Notes: generated by a model from the sequence alone, not told the origin. A DNA stretch of 64,000 nucleotides from Burkholderiales bacterium (GCA_024235795.1 JACKLR010000003.1:434001-498000), one strand, 5' to 3'. Shown: positions 43,431 through 52,075, numbered from the stretch's first letter. A program made the numbers and translations.

Positions 43431-44532
43431 ATGAATATCCTCACCTGGAAAAAGAAACCGGCTCCGCAGGCTAAAACCGGTAATTCCGCGAATGCTCCAG
43501 CGAATTCTCTCACACAGAGCCATGCAGTACGCTCGATCCTTCATTTGCAACGTACAATCGCTCCAAATACCGCGGACTCTAATAATGGTTTAGACCAACA
43601 TCGTTCAAACGGCGGAAAGTCTCTGAGCCCCGAAACACGGGATTACTTTGAACATCGCTTCGGTCACGATTTCGCTGATGTCCGTGTCCATACCGATCGC
43701 CCGGCAAGTGAGTCGGCTTCCAGGATTCAATCCCGTGCCTATACCATTGGAAATGATATAACATTCGCCGCGGGTGAATACCAACCCTGGAACAAACAAG
43801 GCAAGAAACTACTCGCGCATGAACTTGCACATGTGGTTCAACAATCCGGGGGAGCTGAGCGATCAAACTCAAACGCATTGGGGACAATGCTATCAGGCAC
43901 GCCTAATGCGCGTATTCAACGCGATATTGTTCCAGGCCCGCCGCGTTTTCCAACTGAAGCATTGACAGGTTTAATAATTGGCCCTTCGGAGGCGGAATGG
44001 CTGTTTAGACACGTGCACGGTGCCGACAATCCGTTAGCAATTCGCATGCTGAGAAATTACATGGATGGCCGCAGAACCCCCATCACATTGACGGGTACGG
44101 AAATGAGACAGATCCGGCCCCTGTTCAGCATTCAAACCAATTACGTCGGTTACACTGAAAACAGCAGGCGCGAGAACCCCCATTTCTGGGAAAGGTGGGC
44201 GAGATTGTTGAGATCCGGTGCCGAGTCTATTCCCGTCAATATAAGGTCGAATGGCTTTGCCAATCTGCGTGGAACACTTGGCGTATTTACGGTTCATTGG
44301 CAAGGTGTCCTGAGAAAAGAAGAGCGGTCTGGTAGTATGGCATTTTACTGGGCATATCCGGTTTACGGATACCTGGGATCTCAACGCGGCCAATCGCGGC
44401 GATCCTGAATTGGGTGTTAGGCTGGCAAATTTTTTCATACGCGGATGCGGTTTTCCAATAGATAGTGCCAGTGTGGCCGTGACGGAAAGTGGTACCGGCA
44501 CGTGGAACGAAACTTCTACCCCAAATTGGTAG
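43431..44532 (+). pseudogene. DUF4157 (eCIS-associated) metallopeptidase-like gene, frameshifted near the 3' end
   Basis: The first 300 or so codons encode a basic, disordered start. The DUF4157 core follows at about residues 65-143: SPETRDYFEHRFGHDFADVRVHTD, AYTIGNDITFAAGEY, and the zinc-protease motif LLAHELAHVVQQ with H130, E131, H134. DUF4157 marks proteins linked to extracellular contractile injection systems. The C-terminal part is unknown and beta-rich. The frame read from 43431 ends at 44408 in an abnormal tail. A second frame from about 44310 to the TAG at 44530-44532 encodes GHIRFTDTWDLNAANRGDPE and LGVRLANFF, so a single-base shift near 44320-44340 is likely. Intact length would be about 366. 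No injection-system structural gene is present. Confidence 0.82.
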
Positions 44533-44569
44533 AGCATGGGTAGCCGCTACTTAGTCGGCCCTTAACGAA

Positions 44570-44633
44570 ACGGTACCATTAGGTCTTGCATTAACACATT
44601 TTCCAGACAATCGCCAAGCCTATATGAGTAGAC
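44570..44633 (+). repeat. Dispersed repeat, copy C
   Basis: ACGGTACCATTAGGTCTTGC, then ATTAACACATTTTCCAGACA and CAAGCCTATATGAGTAGAC. It lies just after the DUF4157 gene. Confidence 0.75.
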
Positions 44634-44690
44634 CAGTCTTCCCTGAAGCAACCACAAGCATTTGATATTAATCATAAATAATTGAATTTG

Positions 44691-44753
44691 TGCTGTCCGA
44701 AACGACCAGAAATGTTAAAATGCATGTATATTTTCTGGTCGTCTTGAACAGCA
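44691..44753. terminator. Long imperfect hairpin downstream of the helicase gene
   Basis: Arms of 22 bases (TGCTGTCCGAAACGACCAGA... at 44691-44712 and the reverse complement at 44732-44753) match at all but a few central positions, with a 19-base AT-rich loop. It sits 55 bases after the end of the minus-strand helicase gene. There is no adjacent T-run, so it could also be a MITE end pair or a small RNA. Confidence 0.45.
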
Positions 44754-44808
44754 AAAACCTGAATAATCACTATTAATATCATATGCTTGAGAATATCTTA
44801 AGGAACGA

Positions 44809-47271
44809 CTACTTGCGCAGCATCTCTGCCAACGCAGCAAAGGTGTCCGCCAACTGACGCGTAGTTTCAGGTGGAGGAACTGGGATTTTCAAATGACTGG
44901 CCCCGGTTTGTTCATCACGTACAACCCAGGGGTGTTCAGGTACATCAGGATTATGCGCCGACGCCAAAGCAGCAACAAACTGCCCGCCAATTTGAGCAAT
45001 CGCTTGCCAGGGATCAGTAACGGGCAACGCGGTTGTAGTTATTGCTGAATCTTGACTTGAATTGGGCGGTGTAGCTACACCGCTGCAGTCTTCTTCTTTT
45101 AATTCATAGATTGCTTCTTGTTGGATTGGCGTCTGTTCAGCCTGATCTAACGGTTCGCCGCCTCTCATATTGGCCGTCGCATTTTCCACATCCTGCATAA
45201 AGCGTTTCAAACGTGATCCACCCAATGAGATTTCAGCACTGCCTCCATCCAGAATGCCAGCTGATAATGAGCGCTTGAATGCCAACAACGACAGCATACC
45301 TTCTTCTATCGAACCTTTGGCTACATAGTTAATTACCTGCACCTTATCCGGTTGCCCCATACGGTGAATACGAGCAATACGCTGCTCCAACAATGCTGGA
45401 TTCCACGGCAAGTCCATATTCACCACAGTATTGGCAAACTGCAGATTCAGTCCGGTTGCGCCAGCATCTGTTGATAAAAATACTCTACAATCGGTGTCTT
45501 TTTTAAACCGCCGAATCAATTCTGGGCGCTTTTCGGATGCAATGCCACCGTGGAAACTGACATAGCCGATACCCCGGGTTTTAAGACGCCGAATCAAGAT
45601 TTCATGGGTACGGACCCACTGACTGAACACCACTACCTTGTTTTGTGGGTACTCGAACAATTCATCAAACAGTACCATCAGTTCATCGGCCTTAGTTCCA
45701 TGATCGGTTTCCTGATCTAACAAATATGTGCTGTTACATGACATACGCATATTCTGCAGCGCACAAGTCAATCGACGCTGGTCGGTATCAGACAGATATT
45801 TCTTATGACGCCAGCGTGCCACGATACGGGCAACAACTTCAGCATTTTCCTGATGCCACTGTTGCTGCTGTGCTGTCATAGGCAGGAGAACATTCTGATC
45901 CGACCGCTCAGGCAATTGTAAGAAAACTTCAGATTTCAATCGGCGAATCATCATTGGGGCTAGTGTCTTGCCAATTTTGTCCAAACCAACATAGCCTGTA
46001 ACCTTGCCGGTTTCATCTTTTTGCTGATGTTCATACAACAATTTCCAAGTCGGTCCAAGGCGATATTGATCGACAAACTGCACCAGCGAAATCAATTCTT
46101 CCAGCTTATTTTCCAGTGGTGTACCGGTTAGCACTACTGCATAAGGACTGTTAATTCGTTTGAGTGCACGCGAGGCAATAGTGTTCCAATTTTTAATCCG
46201 CTGCGCTTCATCCACAATCACCAGTTCCGGTGACCAATCTTCTATCAAATCCAGATCGGCATGCAACTTCTCATAGTTGGTGATTTTGCAGAAACCGGCC
46301 TGCTGATACTGCTTGCGACGTTTGGCCGGATTACCACTGACTACCAACGATTCACGTCCGGCAAAGCGTTCATTTTCGCTCTGCCACTGGTATTTCAGCG
46401 AGGTCGGACATACTATCAACACTTTACTGACATCAAAATAACGTGCCAGCAACTCGGTAACCGCGATGGCCTGTATGGTTTTCCCCAGTCCCATTTCATC
46501 ACCGATCAATGCTCGTCCGGCCCGTACCGCAAACAAAGCACCTTCTTTCTGATACGGATAAAGTGGCACTTTTAGCAATTTCTTCCATTGCGGGTCTTCT
46601 ATCCCCAATGGGAAAGTCTGGTTTAAAAACTGCAACCGTTTCTCAGCATCACGCAATCCGGCAACATAATCCAATGCATCATCGTAAGTACGCAATTCAT
46701 GCACACATTTAACCGCTGCATTAATAAATTTATCCAACTCTCCATAGCGCTGCACAGGTAAACGCCAATCTGCCGCTTCATCAAATAGCACACGTGCTTT
46801 GTCCAATAGTTTTTGCGGACAATCGGCTCCAGGACGAAAATGTACCGTTCGTTCACTATCGTAACGCAGATATAATTCAGAAAAAACCGGGTGATAACCT
46901 CGAGCAAATGCCGTTTTAAAACCACGCACTTTTTCCAGTTTGGCCAGCGCAAATTCAATGTGCTTACAGGTTCCCAGCTCATTGGTGGCAAAATCCGGAC
47001 AGGCACAAAAATTATCACCAGGTCGCAAACCGCGAATTGCGACCCGATAACTGCTGTTCGAAACCGGATTAACAACTTTAAAATCCGAAAAGAATTTTTC
47101 AGTCCCCTGATTGACGAGACCAAATTGCTGCACACGACCAAACTGCCGCCGCAGTCTTCGCTGCCATTCCACCGCCGTCAAACCGTTTGGTAGATGCGTC
47201 CGTGAGAGCTTAAGCTCGGTCTTAGCTTTGCGAGGCGATTTTTTCTTTGCTTTGCGGCTATTAGTTGCCAT
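44809..47271 (-). CDS. SWIM zinc-finger SNF2-family helicase
   Basis: 820 residues from ATG 47271; AGGGA sits 5 bases upstream. The frame continues upstream to 47496 without homology. Residues 1-20 are very basic. A SWIM zinc motif (C89, C91, C102, H104) precedes the SNF2 ATPase: GDEMGLGKT (257-265), VDEAQRIKN (motif II variant DEAQ), LTGTPLENK, VVFSQW, DLPWNPALLEQRIARIHRMGQ. It is a double-stranded-DNA translocase of the HepA/SNF2 type. The C-terminal 130 residues are low complexity. It stands alone, downstream of copy C. A role in DNA repair or phage defence is possible but not shown. Confidence 0.9.
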   Translation of the reverse strand: MATNSRKAKKKSPRKAKTELKLSRTHLPNGLTAVEWQRRLRRQFGRVQQFGLVNQGTEKFFSDFKVVNPVSNSSYRVAIRGLRPGDNFCACPDFATNELGTCKHIEFALAKLEKVRGFKTAFARGYHPVFSELYLRYDSERTVHFRPGADCPQKLLDKARVLFDEAADWRLPVQRYGELDKFINAAVKCVHELRTYDDALDYVAGLRDAEKRLQFLNQTFPLGIEDPQWKKLLKVPLYPYQKEGALFAVRAGRALIGDEMGLGKTIQAIAVTELLARYFDVSKVLIVCPTSLKYQWQSENERFAGRESLVVSGNPAKRRKQYQQAGFCKITNYEKLHADLDLIEDWSPELVIVDEAQRIKNWNTIASRALKRINSPYAVVLTGTPLENKLEELISLVQFVDQYRLGPTWKLLYEHQQKDETGKVTGYVGLDKIGKTLAPMMIRRLKSEVFLQLPERSDQNVLLPMTAQQQQWHQENAEVVARIVARWRHKKYLSDTDQRRLTCALQNMRMSCNSTYLLDQETDHGTKADELMVLFDELFEYPQNKVVVFSQWVRTHEILIRRLKTRGIGYVSFHGGIASEKRPELIRRFKKDTDCRVFLSTDAGATGLNLQFANTVVNMDLPWNPALLEQRIARIHRMGQPDKVQVINYVAKGSIEEGMLSLLAFKRSLSAGILDGGSAEISLGGSRLKRFMQDVENATANMRGGEPLDQAEQTPIQQEAIYELKEEDCSGVATPPNSSQDSAITTTALPVTDPWQAIAQIGGQFVAALASAHNPDVPEHPWVVRDEQTGASHLKIPVPPPETTRQLADTFAALAEMLRK

Positions 47272-47456
47272 TTTTTCCCTGTGAGCGTAACAAAAGAACA
47301 ATTTTAACAAGTCAACAGAGAAACAATGAAACTGATTTATCAAATCGGAAAAAATCCCTGCGCAATGAAGTCTCTTCAGCAGATCTACCCTACTTCCAAA
47401 TCTGCTCAATATGCACTCAATCGCTCTGTATACAAACCCAATCAGAACCCAACCAG

Positions 47457-47492
47457 TAAGTCTTGCATTAATACATAGACTTAATTCTAGAC
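47457..47492 (+). repeat. Dispersed repeat, copy D (partial)
   Basis: TAAGTCTTGCATTAATACAT then AGACTTAATTCTAGACTC. It retains the ATTAATACAT core and the TTCTAGAC tail but has lost the middle. Confidence 0.65.
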
Positions 47493-47593
47493 TCAAACAC
47501 CCCGCGGGTTGTGCATCCTCTTGCCAAATCTTTTATGGAACAATTAAAAATAGGCTAGATGATGATAGAAAAGGGTTTTCGGACAGACACGAC

Positions 47594-48385
47594 CTAAAAA
47601 CTCTCCACCGATACCTCAAAAAAGGTAAAGGAATTTGATATCACGATGGCAGCGCTTAGGATTGTATCCATCTGAAAATAAAAAGTATGCCCGCCCTCCT
47701 CGAGATACTCCGCTGTTGCGTAATGGTTGTAGAAGGTTGGTGACGCCCCAAATTCCCAGGTTTCCAAAGTGGGGTAGCCATTGCCCAGGATGCGTAGCCG
47801 AGCCTTGTTTTTCCCATAGCCGTAGAAATCAATCAGGTACCACCCCGTCTGGGGAACTTCAACATAAATTTTGGCGTATGGTCTACTGATATTTATCCCT
47901 ATAGCCCGGGTACCTTGATCTTCCAGCACGTATGTGTAAAGCCCCGAATCGGATCGTATCACCTTGGCGCCATAAAAATTCAGGTATGCATATGGAGAAC
48001 GCGAAAAACGTTTGCTGGGCGTCAGTGTAACGCTAAAACCTTCTTGCGCCTCACTGACAACACTCGCTCCAGAAAGCTTGGAGGTTTTTGGCGACGGTTG
48101 ATCCTTCACCGCCTGTTGGGCTTTTGCACGAATACGAGGATTGCGATGGTTTAGCAGCATGCTGCGTTTTTGTTGTCGCGACAGCTTGCCCTGATTGATT
48201 TTTTTAAAGACCCGCTCGGCTTCCTGTTGTTGTGCTTTGACTTCTGGTGGTTCCGGACTTGCACGTAACATTTGAAACTTCACCTCGGCCGGCCCCGGTT
48301 TTTCTTGTGCAAGAACGAACGACGATCCCATGCTGAACAACACTCCCAGCAGACAAACGACAAAATTGGTTGTGATTGGCCTCAT
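47594..48385 (-). CDS. Secreted protein of unknown function
   Basis: 263 residues with a clear signal peptide (about 1-27, ending FVLAQ). A basic, proline/glutamine-rich linker (about 30-115, with KLSRQQKRSMLLNHRNPRIRAK in pieces) precedes a beta-rich C-terminal domain (about 116-263) with repeated aromatic strands (SPYAYLNFYGAKVI, WYLIDFYGYGKNKARLRIL). This resembles a PPC-like or jelly-roll fold, but I do not recognise a family. A GGAGG ribosome site 6 bases before ATG supports it. It is isolated between repeats. Confidence 0.75.
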   Translation of the reverse strand: MRPITTNFVVCLLGVLFSMGSSFVLAQEKPGPAEVKFQMLRASPEPPEVKAQQQEAERVFKKINQGKLSRQQKRSMLLNHRNPRIRAKAQQAVKDQPSPKTSKLSGASVVSEAQEGFSVTLTPSKRFSRSPYAYLNFYGAKVIRSDSGLYTYVLEDQGTRAIGINISRPYAKIYVEVPQTGWYLIDFYGYGKNKARLRILGNGYPTLETWEFGASPTFYNHYATAEYLEEGGHTFYFQMDTILSAAIVISNSFTFFEVSVESF

Positions 48386-48570
48386 CGTTTCCTCCTCGCT
48401 TTAATGTTTTGCCAGAAAGGCAGATTTTCAATTAAAAACTGGACACTTGATAGTATAGTTTACTTTCTTGAGTGACATAAAACTAACCCGTTGATAATGC
48501 GGTATTCTGTAAGGTACTATCCATTGCGCATATTCAGCTGAAAATTGCCACCTAAACCACGCGATGGTAG

Positions 48571-48605
48571 CACCCTGACGGAGCGAAGCGACGCGGGTGT
48601 TTTTC
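48571..48605 (+). terminator. Hairpin with T-run
   Basis: CACCC and GGGTG arms close over a GAGCGAAGCG centre and are followed by TTTTTC. It could end a transcript from the left on the plus strand, or it may be a REP-like element. Confidence 0.4.
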
Positions 48606-48630
48606 ATTTTTGAAAGTAATAGTCATGTTA

Positions 48631-48650
48631 GCAGACTATAATTCTAGACC
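48631..48650 (+). repeat. Dispersed repeat, copy E (3' half only)
   Basis: GCAGACTATAATTCTAGACC matches the end of copy B2. Only the last third is present. Confidence 0.55.
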
Positions 48651-48771
48651 CTCTACTTTTCTTAGAACTTTAATCCGCTTTATTCTATATGGCTACATAG
48701 TGTATTTAAAGGTATACTGATAGCGCTTATTAAGATTTAAGCATAATTTTTTTTACAAAAAGGTTTTTATT

Positions 48772-48921
48772 ATGAAATTCACATTATTGTTTGCAGTATT
48801 ATTATCATTTGCTTTAATTGCCTGTGGCGGACCGTCAGCACCTGCGAGTCCTGAAAACACTGACAGCTATGGAACAACGCATGAAGGCGAGGCTGTTGAA
48901 GGCCGTAATGAATTGGATTAG
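48772..48921 (+). CDS. Small lipoprotein (49 residues)
   Basis: Starts MKFTLLFAVLLSFALIACGG. A signal peptide of about 17 residues is followed by the lipobox LIAC with the lipidated cysteine at about residue 18, then a polar, acidic tail of 31 residues. An A-rich leader (ACAAAAAGG) gives a moderate ribosome site 7-8 bases before ATG. It resembles many tiny entericidin-like or unclassified lipoproteins. No partner gene is adjacent. Confidence 0.65.
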   Translation: MKFTLLFAVLLSFALIACGGPSAPASPENTDSYGTTHEGEAVEGRNELD

Positions 48922-49042
48922 CATTACGTAGGCAGAGCAAAAAACACCCCTGCAAAGGGGTCGTCAGATGGCATGAACAAAATTTATTTACAAGATTTAT
49001 TTACTTTAAAAGCCTAATCACAATCATCACCGATTTGGCTTC
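48922..49042. other. Intergenic stretch after the lipoprotein
   Basis: Holds a small hairpin CCCCTGCAAAGGGG near 48954 without a T-run. Otherwise no gene is seen. The decayed DUF502 copy begins after it. Confidence 0.4.
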
Positions 49043-49175
49043 TTTCCTGCAATCCCCGCAGTCAATACAATTGCATGGCTTCGTCCAGATTCGTTGTGCG
49101 GTGATGGATATCATTTCGTGGTATCAACACTAAATCCGCTTATCCTATAACGCATCGGGATATACACCAGCATCC
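49043..49175 (-). pseudogene. Decayed partial copy of the DUF502 gene 3' end
   Basis: On the minus strand this stretch aligns with the last 45 codons of the DUF502 gene at 50644-51231. Shared pieces are VYIPM, the IPRKDIHH-like IPRNDIHH, DEAMQ and the ACTGCGGGGATT-type end. Several single-base insertions and deletions break the frame, and a TGA arises. It lies 1.5 kb from the intact gene, with the IPK-like gene between them. Confidence 0.75.
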
Positions 49176-49313
49176 GGCAATCCTTTCGAGAAATAACGAC
49201 AGTCAGCTATAGAATTTTTTTGTAATTTATAAACAAGAGATGCTGCAATGAAAAAACAAATTCAGTGATAGGCATATCATGGCGATTCCCGATTAAACCT
49301 GAACCAGCACAAC

Positions 49314-50603
49314 TTAATCTTCCTCAAACCCGTCCCAGTCTGTGCTTCTTGCTTCTCCGCCTAGCATAGCGTGCAGGTTCAAAATTCCAAGTAGCATACC
49401 TTCTTTTATTTTTTCAAATCCTTCCATATCGCTCGGGACAGGATGCGCAAGATCAATAAGAACAATTCTATCTTCATTACGTTTAGTTCGATCTGCTGAC
49501 CATTTCATGACCAGGCTGGATGCGATATATACTACATCCGAAGCAGACAAATATGCATGAATATTCTCCAGGTCTTTAAACACTTGAGCGTTATCAGGGT
49601 ACGGCCCGCTTTTCTCCAGACGGGCATCTATATCAGTCAGGGTTGCTTTAAAATTTCCTTGCCATCTTTTAACAGCATTCCACTTGTTATTTTTCAAATT
49701 ATCAGAATCCCGCAATCCAAATTCAGCCGTTTCCGAATATTTATCAACTGTTCCCATTTTTTTTACCTTGTCGGAGGCTTGCTTTTCAGTTTTACCGTAA
49801 TTCGCCATTAATTCTGGCGCATGGGCCGTGACTGTACCAATTTTGAAATCCAGGACATCAATTCCGGCCCCTCCGAGGCTTTCCATCTCTACATAACTAT
49901 CACCGTCTTTATGCGCATTAATCCACTTACTTTCAGCCTTGCCAACAACGTTGTAATTTTCTGTAATCAGCCCCTTAACGTCCCCATCAAAATTTTCTTC
50001 TACCCGATAAATCCTTGGGAAACTACTTAACGCCGGCCCTGATATTTCAGCATCTTCATCGTTCTGTTCACCCATAATTCTTGCGAACTGTCCTGCCTCA
50101 TTGCTCTCCACGCGTTTAAAAAGCCTGCCATTACTGCTGAAAATCATGACACCTGCGTGACCAGCCATCTGAACAATGCCTGTAAAGGACTCAGTATTGA
50201 CTGTTGATTTATCTTTGTTTCCTGTCTCAGTTTTAGATGCGAGAGGCCGGGTCGAACTAGATTTTTCCTGCAATAATGCCCCGTCTTTGTTCTGCCGCAC
50301 CGGCTTGAATTGGTTTTGCGCGCGCCCGTTTTCACTGTCCACCCACTGAATCGGCGCATCATTTATTTTGGCTAACTGCTGACGCTGTGCAATCTTATGC
50401 GGGCTATTGTGGATTTGTTCACCAAGCTGTCGATGCGCTGAAACTTGCGGAGCGTTTTCCATCGCTGTTTTCAATTGGCGCATGTGTGCTGTCGATTCAC
50501 GATTATCAACAAAACTCTGGCTATCGAATGACGCGTCACCGGGTAAAAGTTGTGTTTGATTGTTTTGTTGATGCTCTGATTTAACAAGTGCTGAATGTTT
50601 CAT
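49314..50603 (-). CDS. Putative eCIS cargo protein with inositol-polyphosphate-kinase-like domain
   Basis: 429 residues, preceded by a strong AGGAGG site 5 bases before ATG 50603. Residues about 35-90 carry two related glutamine-rich helical units (MRQLKTAMENAPQVSAHRQL and HNSPHKIAQRQQLAKI), like the N-terminal repeats of eCIS-associated effectors. Residues about 147-390 show motifs of the inositol polyphosphate kinase superfamily: a Gly-rich start (AGHAGVMIF, with GRLFKR), VLDFKIGT (about 250-257, the P/xxxDxKxG-like block), ASSLVMKW (361-368) and IDLAHP (383-388, counterpart of IDFAH). The final IPK-like metal Asp and the Lys in DFKIG are present. The domain pairing is inferred from motifs, not from a search. 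No transmembrane segment or signal peptide. Confidence 0.72.
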   Translation of the reverse strand: MKHSALVKSEHQQNNQTQLLPGDASFDSQSFVDNRESTAHMRQLKTAMENAPQVSAHRQLGEQIHNSPHKIAQRQQLAKINDAPIQWVDSENGRAQNQFKPVRQNKDGALLQEKSSSTRPLASKTETGNKDKSTVNTESFTGIVQMAGHAGVMIFSSNGRLFKRVESNEAGQFARIMGEQNDEDAEISGPALSSFPRIYRVEENFDGDVKGLITENYNVVGKAESKWINAHKDGDSYVEMESLGGAGIDVLDFKIGTVTAHAPELMANYGKTEKQASDKVKKMGTVDKYSETAEFGLRDSDNLKNNKWNAVKRWQGNFKATLTDIDARLEKSGPYPDNAQVFKDLENIHAYLSASDVVYIASSLVMKWSADRTKRNEDRIVLIDLAHPVPSDMEGFEKIKEGMLLGILNLHAMLGGEARSTDWDGFEED

Positions 50604-50643
50604 TCAATCCTCCTGTTTTTCGCTGCTCTTGACGCCAACACCA

Positions 50644-51231
50644 TCAATCCGGTTTTTTCCCCGTAATTCCTGCAGTCAACACAAATTGCATGGCATCATC
50701 CATGCTCATGGAACAGTGATGGATGTCTTTTCGTGGTATCAACACAGTAAATCCGCCAATCATATAACTCATCGGGATATACACCAGCACGCCATCACTG
50801 CTCTTAAACGGTACAGAGAGCTTTTTCGTGTCTTCCTGGGTCACGAAGCCGATCAGTTCCATGCCATTCAGGTTCACCGTAACCACCCGGCCGAATTTAT
50901 CCTGTTTGGGCGTAAAAAAGTCAAACAGGTCGCGCATAGCGCGATAAATCGTTTTAATGAGCGGCAACCGGTAAAGCAATTGCTCACTGAACAAAAACAG
51001 CTGGCGCACGATAAAGGCTTTCATCATCAGGCCGACAAAAAACACGATAACCAGCCCCACAATCACTCCAAGTCCGGGAAAATAAACCAGATCCGGGAAA
51101 ATCAAGTGTAACATGCTGCGCATGACATTCTCTGAAGAGATTGCAAGCCAGTACAATAAATATAGTGTAAGTACAATAGGTAATATGGTAATTAAACCTG
51201 TAAGTAACGTTCTACCGATAGAATTCAACAT
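50644..51231 (-). CDS. DUF502 inner-membrane protein
   Basis: 195 residues with two N-terminal membrane segments (about 5-28 and 48-72) and the conserved DUF502 blocks LPLIKTIYRAMRDLFDFF, GFVTQED and YIPMSYMIGGFTVLIPR. The function is unknown; the family is often encoded beside aminoacyl-tRNA synthetase genes such as alaS or aspS. It lies directly upstream of the IPK-like gene in transcription order, 40 bases apart. Its 3' region exists as a decayed copy on the far side of that gene. Confidence 0.88.
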   Translation of the reverse strand: MLNSIGRTLLTGLITILPIVLTLYLLYWLAISSENVMRSMLHLIFPDLVYFPGLGVIVGLVIVFFVGLMMKAFIVRQLFLFSEQLLYRLPLIKTIYRAMRDLFDFFTPKQDKFGRVVTVNLNGMELIGFVTQEDTKKLSVPFKSSDGVLVYIPMSYMIGGFTVLIPRKDIHHCSMSMDDAMQFVLTAGITGKKPD

Positions 51232-51397
51232 GATGGCTCCAGCGTAGCAATAAACTGTGAAGAAGAAATTATATTGAGTATAAACTTATAGCACAGGGTC
51301 ATCATCGTTGCTTCCTTCGTTAATCCCTCCTCTCCGAATTTACCCTGCAAAACACTTCTGACCCTAGCCCTTATCAACTATCCGTAACAAAGAACAG

Positions 51398-51423
51398 TTG
51401 ACAAAAAGACCGATCGGTTTTTA
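51398..51423 (+). promoter_or_regulatory. TTGACA box with overlapping TetR operator
   Basis: A -35 box TTGACA (51398-51403) is followed at once by the palindrome ACCGATCGGT (51409-51418), extended by A-runs and T-runs. This is the typical operator form of AcrR/TetR-type regulators and lies just before the TetR gene, so autoregulation is likely. Confidence 0.7.
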
Positions 51424-51432
51424 AATGCCCCC

Positions 51433-52020
51433 ATGACGATAGGCAGACCAAGAAAAGTAGAAACGGATGATGCATTAAAAGCAGCCATGCTGTTGTTTTG
51501 GGAAAATGGCTATGAAGCGACTTCCCTGCACGATTTATTGCAGGCCACCAATTTATGCAAAAGCCGTCTGTATCAATTATTTGGCAGCAAGGAAGGTTTG
51601 TTCTTAAAATCGCTCGAGTTGTATCGCATCGAATTGAGACAGGTACTTTTTCAGCAGCTGGCATCCAGCTCTTCGGGAAAACTGTTTATCAGGAATCTTT
51701 TTTCAGAAATTATCTCGGAAGCTTCATCGAACCAGGCAGTAAAAGGTTGTTTTCTGGTTAATACCGCCAATGAATTCTCCCAACGCACGGCCCCCGTTAC
51801 TGAGTTGGTCAGCAAAGGTACCGAATGTTTGAAGGAAATTCTGTTTGAAGCGATCGAACGCGATCAAAAAAGCGGCATGATCAGTTCCCGCATCAGCGCT
51901 GATAGCCTGGCGAATTATCTGTTAAACAGCATCTGCGGACTGAGAACATTGGTGAAAGCAGGGACCGACCACCGAACCTTACAAGCGGTGACAGAAACCA
52001 CATTGACACTTTTAGATTAA
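51433..52020 (+). CDS. TetR/AcrR-family regulator
   Basis: 195 residues. The N-terminal helix-turn-helix (about 10-55: DDALKAAMLLFWENGYEATSLHDLLQATNLCKSRLYQLFGSKEGLF, in pieces) is classic TetR. The C-terminal ligand domain has VKGCFLVNTANEF. It probably represses its own transcription and that of the downstream AhpD-like gene (56 bases later) through the palindrome at 51409. An effector, perhaps an aldehyde or reactive electrophile as in related pairs, is only a guess. Confidence 0.92.
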   Translation: MTIGRPRKVETDDALKAAMLLFWENGYEATSLHDLLQATNLCKSRLYQLFGSKEGLFLKSLELYRIELRQVLFQQLASSSSGKLFIRNLFSEIISEASSNQAVKGCFLVNTANEFSQRTAPVTELVSKGTECLKEILFEAIERDQKSGMISSRISADSLANYLLNSICGLRTLVKAGTDHRTLQAVTETTLTLLD

Positions 52021-52075
52021 ATTTTTTAACCACTTAAAGACCAATTGGTATTTATTACTACATTCCGGAGGAGAA

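Noticed and set aside
47272..47496. N-terminal extension of the SWIM/SNF2 helicase frame
   Set aside because: It has no family resemblance and overlaps repeat copy D, while the ATG at 47271 has an AGGGA site and a typical basic start.
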